A DNA stretch of 64,000 nucleotides from Burkholderia sp. Bp9143 (lineage in GTDB: Bacteria > Pseudomonadota > Gammaproteobacteria > Burkholderiales > Burkholderiaceae), in the NCBI RefSeq assembly GCF_003853645.1, contig NZ_QTPO01000049.1, positions 1-64,000 of the forward strand. Reading direction: 5' to 3'. Below, in pieces: positions 7,237-14,872 of the stretch; within the stretch, counting starts at the first letter, position 1, and each line of letters opens with the position of its first letter. The position numbers and the translations under genes are program-made. Below the pieces are notes generated by a model, which did not search any database, was not told where the DNA came from, and saw only the letters and a program-made list of their open reading frames with translations.

Positions 7237-8015
7237 CGATGTTCATCACGCGCGTGCTCGCAAATGCGTTCCCCGGCGAAGGGCGGAAGACGACCAACCA
7301 GTCGTCTTCGGGTGCGTGCGCAACGGACGGCGAGCGCGTGGTCGGAAAGGGCGCGTCGAACGAGACCCACGTCACGATCGACGGCATTCCCCACCTGTTC
7401 GTTGACGAGGGCGACTGTATCGTCGAATTCGAACCGGCTTTCGACGATCACACCGGCGACACGATGTTCGGTCTCAAGATCCTGCCGGACCTTGAACCGC
7501 ACTGGGCGATGCGTGCTGAGCACCGGTCCGCGCTGAAGGATGCTATCGCAACCGCCATTCGGCGTGCGGCCGGCGTCCAAATGCCAACCGCCTCCAATGT
7601 GTCGTCAGTCGAGGCGGAGCCGATGGAAGTGGCGCCGGCCGATGAGCTTGAGCGCCCGGGCGACTCGTCTCGACGTCCGGCGCGATCGCGCCGCGACGAA
7701 TCTACCAAGTCTGCGGCCGTGGTCGGTCGCATCACCTGGTGGGGCGAGGACGAATTCCCCGACCGTCGTTCGAACGGCTCACGCTTCTACAAGTCCTTTG
7801 CGATCCGTCTCGATACGTCGTATGGCGAACGCACGCTGCAAGGCGAAGGCTTGAAAGAGGCAATCTCGGAATGTGGGTGTCGCCTTGGCGACACCGTGAG
7901 CGTCAAACGTCTCAGGAAGATCAAGGTGCCGGCCATGCGGTCGGATGGTTCACCCAAGATCGTGAATGGCCAGCAAGTCATGTGGGACAAATGGCTCTGG
8001 TCGATTACTCAATAA
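7224..8015 (+). CDS. KfrB-like C-terminal domain protein
   Basis: The 263-residue protein starts at an ATG 6 nt after GGAGG. Residues about 1-120 form an unrecognised domain; a charged Arg/Ser/Glu linker follows (130-160). Residues about 165-260 (VGRITWWGEDEF, FYKSFAIRLDTSYGERTLQGEGLKEA, GDTVSVKRLRKI) resemble the small beta-rich KfrB domain, whose hallmark is a G-I..G..Y/F-V-L...G..R-T-x-x-G-x-x-L-x-x-A pattern. KfrB occurs in IncP backbones and in tails of some relaxases. It lies just before ssb, 11 nt upstream, so co-expression with SSB is likely. Function is inferred only. Confidence 0.55.
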   Translation: MASVAMFITRVLANAFPGEGRKTTNQSSSGACATDGERVVGKGASNETHVTIDGIPHLFVDEGDCIVEFEPAFDDHTGDTMFGLKILPDLEPHWAMRAEHRSALKDAIATAIRRAAGVQMPTASNVSSVEAEPMEVAPADELERPGDSSRRPARSRRDESTKSAAVVGRITWWGEDEFPDRRSNGSRFYKSFAIRLDTSYGERTLQGEGLKEAISECGCRLGDTVSVKRLRKIKVPAMRSDGSPKIVNGQQVMWDKWLWSITQ

Positions 8016-8026
8016 AGGAGTTGTAC

Positions 8027-8593
8027 ATGGCATCTGTCAACAAGGTCATCCTCGTCGGCAATCTCGGCTCTGACCCGGAAGTCCGTTACCTGCCGAGCGG
8101 CGACGCCGTGGCGAACATCCGTCTCGCGACGACCGATCGCTACAAGGACAAGGCAAGCGGCGATTACAAGGAAATGACCGAATGGCACCGAGTTGCGTTC
8201 TTCGGCCGTCTCGCGGAAATCGTCAGCGAGTACCTGAAGAAGGGTTCGTCGATCTATATCGAAGGGCGCATCCGCACGCGCAAGTGGCAAGGCCAGGACG
8301 GTCAGGACCGTTACTCGACCGAGATTGTTGCCGACCAGATGCAGATGCTCGGCGGCCGCGGCGGAAACGCGCAGCGTGACGGCGGCGACGATGGGTTCGA
8401 GCAGGGCGCGAGCCGACCGGCTCCGGCCAATGCGGCGCGCGCGCCGGCTCGCGCGAATGGCTCGGGCCCGCGGCCTGCGGCTCCCCCGCCGGATCAGACG
8501 AGGTCGTACGGTGGTGGTGGCGGCTTCGACGAGATGGACGACGATATACCGTTCGAATCGTGGTACCCGCGCAAAGCGTGGGCCGCGATCTGA
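8027..8593 (+). CDS. ssb: Single-stranded DNA-binding protein with buried acidic tip
   Basis: The 188-residue SSB starts MASVNKVILVGNLGSDPEVRY; the OB fold covers about residues 1-110 (W, FGRLAEIVSEYLKKGS, IEGRIRTRKWQ). A Gly/Ala/Pro-rich linker follows. AAGGAG lies 10 nt before the ATG. The acidic interaction motif DDDIPF is present, but 12 more residues (ESWYPRKAWAAI) follow it. In standard SSBs DDDIPF is the extreme C terminus and the terminal Phe carboxylate contacts partner proteins, so this tail may bind partners weakly or selectively. Plasmid SSBs coat DNA during transfer and replication. Confidence 0.95.
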   Translation: MASVNKVILVGNLGSDPEVRYLPSGDAVANIRLATTDRYKDKASGDYKEMTEWHRVAFFGRLAEIVSEYLKKGSSIYIEGRIRTRKWQGQDGQDRYSTEIVADQMQMLGGRGGNAQRDGGDDGFEQGASRPAPANAARAPARANGSGPRPAAPPPDQTRSYGGGGGFDEMDDDIPFESWYPRKAWAAI

Positions 8594-8644
8594 TCCCGAA
8601 AACCCTCACTGATCCTCTTCGCGTTTCCCGTTTCCTCTCACCTT

Positions 8645-8678
8645 CGCGTGTGATGTGCCTCGCGGCACATCACACGCG
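8645..8678. repeat. 15-bp perfect hairpin after ssb
   Basis: CGCGTGTGATGTGCC at 8645-8659 pairs perfectly with 8664-8678 around TCGC. A second 9-bp hairpin (AACCAAGCC at 8718, GGCTTGGTT at 8740) and a hairpin-A-like GCCTG-TCT-CAGGC-ATCGA at 8765 follow. No U-run follows the first stem. These fill most of the 221-bp gap between ssb and the next gene and may stabilise or process the mRNA. Confidence 0.6.
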
Positions 8679-8814
8679 GACCTTCTCCTCCCACCTGTTC
8701 ATCCCACGACGTTGCTGAACCAAGCCGACGCGCCCGCGCGGCTTGGTTGAGCAAGCGTTTCCACGCCTGTCTCAGGCATCGACCAAAACCGCAATCCAAA
8801 CAGGAGAGCAACTG

Positions 8815-9009
8815 ATGAATGTGAAGTGGTTTCACCTTTCGCGCAGCGCAGTGCTCTCCATGTCACGTCGATTCGACGCGACGGCCGGGGGCGTGAAAAG
8901 CGAGAGGGCGTTTGATCCACCGGTGCTGGCTACCACATCGATTGATGGGGCTGCTGCTTCGTACGTTTTTGCCACAGCGCAAAAGGAGGCTGAATCATGC
9001 GAGAGCTGA
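8815..9009 (+). CDS. Small hypothetical protein overlapping the primase start
   Basis: A 64-residue ORF begins at an ATG after AGGAG and overlaps the next gene by 13 nt. The product is Ala/Ser-rich with a basic N terminus and no recognised domain. The good ribosome site and the overlap support translation. It could be a leader whose translation feeds ribosomes to the primase gene rather than a functional protein. Confidence 0.4.
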   Translation: MNVKWFHLSRSAVLSMSRRFDATAGGVKSERAFDPPVLATTSIDGAAASYVFATAQKEAESCES

Positions 9010-10139
9010 AGAAGCTGGTTCTCGAGGACCTGAACTGGTCAAACATCTTTCCGCATTATCTCGATAGTCGTTATCTGGGGGACGCCAAGAAGCGTTGGTG
9101 GGCGTGCCCACTGTGTGATGGCGAGGAGACGTTTCGGCTCTATTCGCCCGAGAAGGATCCGAAGGGCGGCTGGTACTGCGCCCGCTGTGCGAAGGGCGGT
9201 ACGGGCGTGCAGCTCATCCGTGAGGTGACGGGCAAGCCGTATCGCGAGATCTACTACGAGCTCGAGACCGGCAACTACAACGGTGGCATTCCCGTCGAGG
9301 TGGCGCGCAAGGTGAAACCTGTCCCGGTCCGGCCTGAGAAAAGCGACGAGCAGAAGTGTCGCGAGATGCAGGTCGCATGGGATGGCGCCGGGCCGGTCAC
9401 GGCGGAGTCGCCGGTATGGACGTATTTGTCGACGCGAATCCCCGGGCTGCAAATCGAATGGATCGGGAAGGATGTGCGCTACCACCCTGGTATGGAGTAC
9501 GTCGATGCATGGGGAAAGAAGCAAGGAAAGTTTCCCATCATGCTGCTGCGTGCGCGTTCGCCGGCCGGAAAACCGCGTCGCCTTCATCGAACCTACCTCG
9601 CGGCTGATGGCACGAAGGTTCCCTTCCTGACGAAGAAGGGGAAGCCGCGAGCCAAGCTGGAGATGAGCGCGCCGGACGGAAGTTTTGGCTCGTCCGTGTT
9701 GCTCAACACGACACGGTCGCGGACTCTCGCGCTGGTCGAGGGTTCGGAGACGGGGTTCGCGGTGGTTGCGCGGTATCAGAATCGTATCGAGGTTCGCAGC
9801 CTGCTGAACTGCGGCGGCCTTGAGCGTGCTGACATCCGTTGGGACGAATACGACCACGTGATTATCTACGCTGACCGTGATCGGGTCGATGTCCGCCACG
9901 GCTATCGGCCCGGCGAGCATCACGCCCAAATCCTGGCCGATCGCCTTCGTCGCCTCGGAAAGCGCGTCTCGATCGTCCGTTCGGTGGTCGAAGGCGTGGA
10001 TTTCTGCGACGTGTGGGCTCAGCAGTACAAGCGCAGGACGCAACGTTACGAGCGAGCGTCCGCGAGACGGGCGATGCGTGATGAAGCGCGCCGGCGGAAT
10101 CTCGCGCTCGTACATGGCAGAGGGTGCCGTGTAGTTTGA
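8997..10139 (+). CDS. Toprim-domain primase-like protein
   Basis: The 380-residue product has an N-terminal zinc-binding region (CPLCDGEETF at about 37-46, CARCAKGG at 61-68), the arrangement of DnaG/phage primases. A Toprim-type domain at about 235-345 contains LALVEGSETGFAVV (the glutamate motif) and VIIYADRDRVD (the DxD motif). The end is Arg-rich. DnaG-type primases make RNA primers at single strands. The central RNA-polymerase part is short, so this is closer to P4/plasmid Toprim primases than to full DnaG. Placement after ssb fits lagging- or transferred-strand priming. Confidence 0.8.
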   Translation: MRELKKLVLEDLNWSNIFPHYLDSRYLGDAKKRWWACPLCDGEETFRLYSPEKDPKGGWYCARCAKGGTGVQLIREVTGKPYREIYYELETGNYNGGIPVEVARKVKPVPVRPEKSDEQKCREMQVAWDGAGPVTAESPVWTYLSTRIPGLQIEWIGKDVRYHPGMEYVDAWGKKQGKFPIMLLRARSPAGKPRRLHRTYLAADGTKVPFLTKKGKPRAKLEMSAPDGSFGSSVLLNTTRSRTLALVEGSETGFAVVARYQNRIEVRSLLNCGGLERADIRWDEYDHVIIYADRDRVDVRHGYRPGEHHAQILADRLRRLGKRVSIVRSVVEGVDFCDVWAQQYKRRTQRYERASARRAMRDEARRRNLALVHGRGCRVV

Positions 10140-10151
10140 ACTGAACGCCGG

Positions 10152-10232
10152 CGATCGCCGGCATTGCTTTGTTTGCCCGGTGGGGATACGTCCCCGCCGG
10201 GCCGTATTGCGCCGGGCCTCATTCGGAGACTG
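10152..10232 (+). promoter_or_regulatory. Structured leader before the 10233 gene
   Basis: CGCCGGC and GCCGGC form a hairpin at about 10146-10162. Hairpin C follows at 10175-10202: outer CCC/GGG, inner GGGG/CCCC, loop ATACGT. GGAG lies 5-6 nt before the ATG and can pair weakly with CCTC at about 10217. It belongs to the leader family described in the summary. Confidence 0.55.
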
Positions 10233-10457
10233 ATGATGGCCTTTCGTATGTTGCTGGGGGAGTTCGAGATCGTCGCGACCACGGGTGCGGCGAATGGCAG
10301 GCAGCCGACGGTGTTGTCGAAAGCGGAAGCCTTCGATGTCATCGACCGGAAGTGCGAGGGTGAGGCCCGTTATGTGTTGCGGGACGAGCCATTCGAACCG
10401 GCCGTGGACTTCTGTATGGCATGGCTCGCGCAAAAGGCGGCCAGTCGTAGACATTGA
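10233..10457 (+). CDS. Small hypothetical protein at the end of the ssb operon
   Basis: A 74-residue product (ATG 10233 or 10236) with pattern VLSKAEAFDVIDRKCEGEARYVL. It looks like a compact alpha/beta protein without membrane segments. A structured leader with GGAG precedes it and a strong bidirectional terminator follows. No family is recognised. Confidence 0.55.
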   Translation: MMAFRMLLGEFEIVATTGAANGRQPTVLSKAEAFDVIDRKCEGEARYVLRDEPFEPAVDFCMAWLAQKAASRRH

Positions 10458-10467
10458 ACTTGAAGAA

Positions 10468-10501
10468 AAGCGGCTCACCATTTGGTGAGCCGCTTTTTTT
10501 T
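10468..10501. terminator. Bidirectional intrinsic terminator
   Basis: GCGGCTCACCA pairs with TGGTGAGCCGC (10470-10493). T8 follows on the plus strand and TTTTCTTC on the minus strand. It separates the plus-strand ssb-primase operon from the converging small membrane-protein genes. Confidence 0.9.
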
Positions 10502-10539
10502 CGCCCATGGATTCCGCATCGGCAACGGCCTCCCGGAGC

Positions 10540-10782
10540 CTACAGCACGATCCGCAGGATCAGCAGGAAAAGCTTATAGGCGCCCGAAGCCCACACCGCG
10601 CCAATCGCTCCACCGATGAGAAACGGCTCGGCCAGACTCCCATAGTGGTGCGCATGCAAAACGATGCCGAAGAGCCAGACGAAGGCGAAGGCGTATGCCA
10701 GGATGAAGCGTCGGACCAGGAACGGCAGGCGCTTGTACAACTGGTGAGCTTCCGTCGCGATCGCTATTACCTTGTTGTTCAT
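10540..10782 (-). CDS. Small membrane protein
   Basis: The 80-residue product has two probable membrane spans: about residues 25-42 (RFILAYAFAFVWLFGIVL) and 53-78 (FLIGGAIGAVWASGAYKLFLLI). Its ATG overlaps the stop of the upstream gene (ATGA), so they are co-translated. No family is recognised. It lies downstream of the ParM/ParR genes but has a separate promoter candidate. Confidence 0.6.
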   Translation of the reverse strand: MNNKVIAIATEAHQLYKRLPFLVRRFILAYAFAFVWLFGIVLHAHHYGSLAEPFLIGGAIGAVWASGAYKLFLLILRIVL

Positions 10783-10934
10783 TCGTGGTCTCCAGAAACA
10801 TGTTCCAGCTTGGCGAGCCCCGTGAAGAAGTATTCGATCGCGATGCGCATTGCAACGAAGCTGAGCCAGAGGTACGGCGACGACAGCTTGTGGATCAGTT
10901 CGCCGTGGCGAATCCAGTCGATGAGTTCCAGCAT
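10779..10934 (-). CDS. Small membrane-associated protein
   Basis: I chose ATG 10934 because AGGA lies 8 nt upstream; an in-frame ATG at 10943 overlaps that site. The 51-residue product has one hydrophobic segment (SSPYLWLSFVAMRIAIEYFF). It is co-translated with the next gene through an ATGA overlap. The promoter region upstream carries two ACCGGT dyads. No family is recognised. Confidence 0.5.
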   Translation of the reverse strand: MLELIDWIRHGELIHKLSSPYLWLSFVAMRIAIEYFFTGLAKLEHVSGDHE

Positions 10935-10950
10935 GGTGTGCATCCTAAAT

Positions 10951-11021
10951 GCACCGGTGCATAGCGCGATGCGCGCCATGAACACCGGTGTTATGTATCA
11001 ATCTTCGCAGTTCCAATCCAA
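10951..11021 (-). promoter_or_regulatory. Promoter with two CACCGGTG operators
   Basis: Two palindromes, GCACCGGTGC (10951-10960) and AACACCGGTGTT (10981-10992), have centres 31 bp apart, about three helical turns. On the minus strand TTGGAT (11021-11016) and TACATA (10997-10992), 18 bp apart, make a plausible promoter whose -10 and start overlap the second palindrome. This is typical of a repressed promoter for the two small membrane-protein genes. Confidence 0.5.
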
Positions 11022-11055
11022 AGTCAAGCTGCGATAGCGTGCTGCGGCGGCCCTG

Positions 11056-11388
11056 TCATTCGAAGTAGCCCGCAAGTTGTCCGCCTAGCTCGTCACCGAA
11101 GCCACTACTTTCGTGACCCGAGTCATCCACCCGAAGCACCTGGAATTCCTCGTTGTCGACCGCCGCCGGCGTGCGCGCCGCTGCCGCCGGAGGAGGCGAA
11201 TACGCTTGCGTCGTCGCCTGAGCAGGCGCGCGTGCGTATCCGGTCAGCTCCTGACGGAGCGTTGCCTCCGCCAACGACCTCAGAATCGTGGCGCGATGGC
11301 GGGCTGATGTACACGCGCTCAGTCGCTCGAAGAGCAGCGGCGACACGAGCGGATTGATCGTGACAGTCATCTCGATCTTGTCGCTCAT
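11056..11388 (-). CDS. ParR/StbB-like adaptor, partner of the ParM ATPase
   Basis: The 110-residue protein starts MSDKIEMTVTINPLVSPLLFERL, a beta strand then helices as in ribbon-helix-helix ParR/StbB proteins. SARHRATILRSLAEATL is the likely second helix region. A Pro/Ala-rich linker and an acidic C-terminal tail (VLRVDDSGHESSGFGDELGG) follow; acidic tails of ParR contact the filament end. It is 9 bp downstream of the ParM-like gene. The role is inferred from position, size and layout: it would bind the array at 12445-12593. Confidence 0.65.
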   Translation of the reverse strand: MSDKIEMTVTINPLVSPLLFERLSACTSARHRATILRSLAEATLRQELTGYARAPAQATTQAYSPPPAAAARTPAAVDNEEFQVLRVDDSGHESSGFGDELGGQLAGYFE

Positions 11389-11397
11389 GCCGTCTCC

Positions 11398-12402
11398 TTA
11401 GCGACGTTCGCGAGCAAGGCCCGCTTCCCCGACCATCAGGAAGCCGCGCACGTTGGCGAGGCACGGTGCGTCGATCACCTCAATGAGAACGCGAGGAAAC
11501 GCGCGTCGGATGACCGCCGCATAGAGCGCTGCGCCGCCGCCGGAAAGAATGATCGACCGCACGTTCGGCAAGCGGCCTACGTTGTTCTGCATTTCCTTGA
11601 CGACGCCCGAAATGAGCGGTTGGGCCTGCTCAAGGTACGGCGCAAGATCAATGTTGGTTCCGTAGAAGAAGAACGGTGTCTGCTCCCGCAATGCCTTATC
11701 GATACGTTCGATGTCTTCGACTGCGTCGCCCTGGTCGCGCGCGACGAGGTTGGCGATGCGCTGGTAAATCTGCGATGCGCCGCCCGGCATGCCGCCGCTG
11801 CGGTTGTCATCCATCGTGAAGCCGTTCGCATATACCCAGTCGGTCGTGAAGTAGCCGACGTCGACGACGAGGTGGGCGACGTCTCGCCCGAACTCGTGCT
11901 GGCGATTGCTCGACGCGAGTACCAGCGAGCCGAGCGGCTGTGGGATCACCACGACCTTATCGACCGTGACCCGGCCAGCCCCGAAATCCAGTTCCCCAGC
12001 GAAGCGTTCCTTCAGCTCGGCCGAGTACTTTTTCATGTTGTGGACAGGCAGGCCGAGCACCAACCGTTCAATGTGCGTGACGCCAGAAAAGTGGATCGCG
12101 CCAAACAAGAGGGCGGCATAGTTGTCGGACAGCACGTAGTCGTCTGCCAGTGCTCGGCCGGTATTGCCGTAGGCTGCGGTAAGCGGCACATCGGGCCCGA
12201 CTTCGTATTCGACCTGGTCGATGATGATCGTCGAGACCTTACGCGCGGTCAGTACGCTCTCGCCGTATCCGGATAGCGTGCGGCTCGCGGCGAGGGGAGT
12301 CAGCGACGGGAACATGCCGGTCGCGATCGTTCCACTTGCGGCGCGGTGAGCGTATTTCGTGTTGCCATAGCCGACATCGACGGCGAAGACTGCGGTTTTC
12401 AA
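11398..12402 (-). CDS. ParM/StbA actin-like ATPase (PRTRC protein D type)
   Basis: The 334-residue product has actin-fold motifs: FAVDVGYGNTKYA (phosphate 1), LVVDVGYFTTDWVY (phosphate 2), and SIILSGGGAALY (adenosine motif) near residue 285. ParM/StbA ATPases form filaments that push plasmid copies apart. The PRTRC protein D family is this type of protein, and the rest of the PRTRC cassette lies 10 kb away, so this is probably the D member of that set. It starts at an ATG just downstream of the centromere-like array and is co-transcribed with the adaptor. The array probably also autoregulates the operon. Confidence 0.85.
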   Translation of the reverse strand: MKTAVFAVDVGYGNTKYAHRAASGTIATGMFPSLTPLAASRTLSGYGESVLTARKVSTIIIDQVEYEVGPDVPLTAAYGNTGRALADDYVLSDNYAALLFGAIHFSGVTHIERLVLGLPVHNMKKYSAELKERFAGELDFGAGRVTVDKVVVIPQPLGSLVLASSNRQHEFGRDVAHLVVDVGYFTTDWVYANGFTMDDNRSGGMPGGASQIYQRIANLVARDQGDAVEDIERIDKALREQTPFFFYGTNIDLAPYLEQAQPLISGVVKEMQNNVGRLPNVRSIILSGGGAALYAAVIRRAFPRVLIEVIDAPCLANVRGFLMVGEAGLARERR

Positions 12403-12444
12403 AGGCGACTCCTATGGGATCGAATGGGGCGGTGCCACAAATCA

Positions 12445-12593
12445 AAGTCGGACTTGAAGTCGGACATTGAGCGCAGCGGGAAAGCGAAGTCGGACATGAA
12501 GTCGGACTTTGTCGAATGAGCGTCGCCAAAGTCCGACTTGATCTGGGGGTTTGCGCAGTGAGCCCCGCACAACTCCGAGTTGAAGTCCGAGAT
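12445..12593. repeat. Centromere-like array: 11-bp palindromes with 42-bp period
   Basis: Copies of AAGTCSGACTT, some degenerate, start at 12445, 12457, 12487, 12499, 12529, 12571 and 12583. They form pairs 12 bp apart and the pairs repeat every 42 bp (12445, 12487, 12529, 12571); the partner at 12541 is missing. Forty-two bp is four helical turns. The position just upstream of parM-parR fits a parC site and operator. Confidence 0.75.
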
Positions 12594-12637
12594 TGCTGAA
12601 CCCAGTCTATCGAGCGATGCGCGAAGTCAAGTTGCGC

Positions 12638-12821
12638 AAAGCGCGCCGGTTCCCGTCAGCTTTCGGCCGGCGAGTCGGCGCAAATCGCTCTATTCTTCTT
12701 CTCACCTACCGCGTCTTCGACGCATCGAAACCGAGTGCAAGGCACTCGCTCGTCCTCTTGGCCCGCAACGGGCCCCAAAAAGCAGTCAAGTGTTCGGGCC
12801 GCACAACGAAGCGGCCTTTTT
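12638..12821 (+). ncRNA. Dyad promoter and short structured RNA ending at a terminator
   Basis: Dyad AAAGC 12638 to TTTC 12664 is followed 27 nt later by TATTCT (12691-12696). Hairpin A (GCGTC-TTC-GACGC) starts at 12711, hairpin B (GAGTGC/GGCACTC) follows, then GGCCCGC/GGGCC. GGCCGC and GCGGCC (12797-12816) with T5 make a terminator. The predicted transcript is about 115-120 nt with no ORF, so this is either a free small RNA or an attenuated leader. Confidence 0.5.
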
Positions 12822-13547
12822 CTGAATCAGATCAAGTACACAGCGGTCCACAGTGAGGACCGCTGGACAGTGCGATATCCATACGATCGGCGACGGTTTG
12901 TCGCCACAGGACAGCACGAGAACATGTGGAGCCCCGGACACCGGACGCTCTACGGGTGCTCTGCATGTCTGAACACGCCCTTTCAGCGATCGATGCTGGG
13001 TGCACTCAGGAAGCCCGATACACCGCGGCGGACATGAGTGTGCTTGGGGGCGGGGGAAATCATGCGACCGGCAAAGGCCCGGTATCGCGATTCCCTGACA
13101 GGAAGAAAAAACGGTCTGAGCCGCCGTACCCGAAAGGTCTCACCAGGAATTACCCGGCATTCAGCCCGGCGTGCGCATTCGCGAAAGCAGCGGGTGTGGC
13201 GACGCGAGCGCGCTGGCCTGCAGGGTAGCCACGAAGCTGTACCCGCGCGGAGCTTCTTCGCGCAGCGCGACCGATGAGGGGGCGCACGAATGACGGCGTT
13301 TTGCGCGAAGCGCGGGGCGCGTTGTTCAGGCAGCAGGTTGGACAGTCGGCGTGCATGTACTTCCCATGCACCGGGCTGATCGGATGGACATCGCTAAAGG
13401 ACAGGAAGACGCAAGACCGAGCCGGCGGAATCCGACGAAGCGGGATGAGCTGCAACGTGATCGCGCACGGCGTCAGGTAGGGGCGTCGCGAACGCGCTGC
13501 GGCAACGAATCAACGAAGGTGCGGCCGGGGCCGCAAGGAGCAAATGC
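12822..13547. other. Gene-free stretch before the recombinase gene
   Basis: About 0.7 kb with no ORF I can support on either strand. It contains a hairpin AGCGGTCC/GGACCGCT near 12841-12863 and many local inverted repeats. Reading frames through it are short and lack ribosome sites. It may hold recombination sites of the adjacent recombinase, a long leader, or decayed sequence. Confidence 0.4.
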
Positions 13548-14690
13548 ATGGCAGTGATCCTCAACGTTCGAGCGGTTGTGGGCCGCTATCGACTGTCGCC
13601 CGAGTTTCGCGACGCGCTGCTGGTGCTTTTCGATCAGCACGTTGCAGCCATCCATAGCACCACACGCATCAGCACGCGGGCGCTCTCGATCAGGACGCAG
13701 GAAAACCGTGCGGCTGCACTGTGCAAGGCGTTCGTTGAGCTGCGCGAAGGCGGCTTCGCGTTGCAGAGCCCGTGGTCGCTGAAGGAAAAGCACGTGAAGT
13801 ATCTCGTCACGCGGTGGGTCGATGCGGGGCAGTCGGGGGGGCGGATTGAGAACAAGCTCACCTACCTGCGCGCGATCGCCCTGTGGATGGGCAAGACCAA
13901 TCTGGTCGGCACGCTCGGCGATTACGTGGACCGGCAAGCCGCGGGCCTGGTGCGCAGCTATGTGGCGACTGAGGACAAGTCGTGGGTCGCGCATGATGTG
14001 GACGCTGTAGCGAAGATCGATGAAATCGCGTCGACCTGTCCGTATACGGCGGTGCAACTCAAGCTGCAGGCAGCATTCGGGTTGCGGGTCGAGGAGAGTT
14101 TCATGCTGCGACCGCTCGAGGCGGTGCGCAATCCGCAGACACTGGCCGTTACGCGTGGCACGAAGGGTGGTCGGCCGCGTGAAGTGCCGATCGAACGGAA
14201 GATTTCGATTCTGGAAGAGGCGGCTCGGCTCAATAACGGCTCATCGGGTTCGACGATCCCGGCCGGCCGCACGCTCAAGCAATGGCGAGACTGGTACTAC
14301 TACGTGCTCGGCAAGCATGGGGTGACGAAGACCGGGCTAGGGATTACGAGTCACGGCTTGCGGCACGAATACCTGCAGACGCTATACGAGCAGGTTGCCG
14401 AGGTGCCGGCGCCAATCAAGGGGGCATCGGTCCGGCCCGATCCCCAGGCGCACGAAGAGGCGAAGCGCCGCGTCGTGGCCGCCGCCGGGCATAGCCGCGA
14501 ATCGAAGGCGAATGCCTATCTGTCGACGTTCGCGCGGCAGGAGGCAATGCGCAAGCAACTGCCCACTGTGGATGCGGTTGAGGCCGCACTGCGGGCCGCC
14601 GCAGGCAACAAAAGTCATGCAGCCGCAGCGCTCGGTATTTCGAGGCAAGCGCTCTATCGGTTGCTCGCGTCGGCTCAGGATCGGAAGTAA
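13548..14690 (+). CDS. Tyrosine recombinase with a fused C-terminal Fis-like helix-turn-helix
   Basis: The 380-residue protein belongs to the Integrase_1-like tyrosine recombinases. Visible catalytic residues: R180 (FGLRVEES), K207 (KGGRPREVP), H269/R272 (SHGLRHEY), H315 (GHSRES) and Y324 (NAYLS). After the catalytic tyrosine a Fis-type helix-turn-helix follows (NKSHAAAALGISRQALYRLL, about 353-372). Residues about 35-130 are the SAM-like core-binding part. AAGGAG is near the ATG. Such enzymes cut and join DNA at specific sites, here perhaps for resolution of multimers or integration. The extra DNA-binding tail is unusual. Confidence 0.85.
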   Translation: MAVILNVRAVVGRYRLSPEFRDALLVLFDQHVAAIHSTTRISTRALSIRTQENRAAALCKAFVELREGGFALQSPWSLKEKHVKYLVTRWVDAGQSGGRIENKLTYLRAIALWMGKTNLVGTLGDYVDRQAAGLVRSYVATEDKSWVAHDVDAVAKIDEIASTCPYTAVQLKLQAAFGLRVEESFMLRPLEAVRNPQTLAVTRGTKGGRPREVPIERKISILEEAARLNNGSSGSTIPAGRTLKQWRDWYYYVLGKHGVTKTGLGITSHGLRHEYLQTLYEQVAEVPAPIKGASVRPDPQAHEEAKRRVVAAAGHSRESKANAYLSTFARQEAMRKQLPTVDAVEAALRAAAGNKSHAAAALGISRQALYRLLASAQDRK

Positions 14691-14846
14691 GCGGCGAAGA
14701 GGGCATCGTTCGACAGAATCGCATGCACGTCGAAATGAGCGGTGAAATGGGGCATGTTATGCCCGCTCGGCCGATGGCTCGTTCGGTAAGATGGACTTGT
14801 CTCTCAGGTTCTAGCTCGGCCCTCGGATATGGCTAGAACTCTTTTG

Positions 14847-14872
14847 AAGCCGGCTCGCGCCGGCTTTTTTTT
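14847..14872 (+). terminator. Intrinsic terminator downstream of the recombinase gene
   Basis: AGCCGGC and GCCGGCT flank TCGC and are followed by T8. It sits between the converging recombinase and Lar-like genes. Confidence 0.85.

Noticed and set aside
12445..12593. CRISPR array
   Set aside because: The repeats are short palindromes with 12/30-bp spacing and no cas genes; they fit a centromere site.
12926..13455. Overlapping short ORFs in the gene-free stretch
   Set aside because: No ribosome sites, mutually overlapping, and no protein-like pattern.
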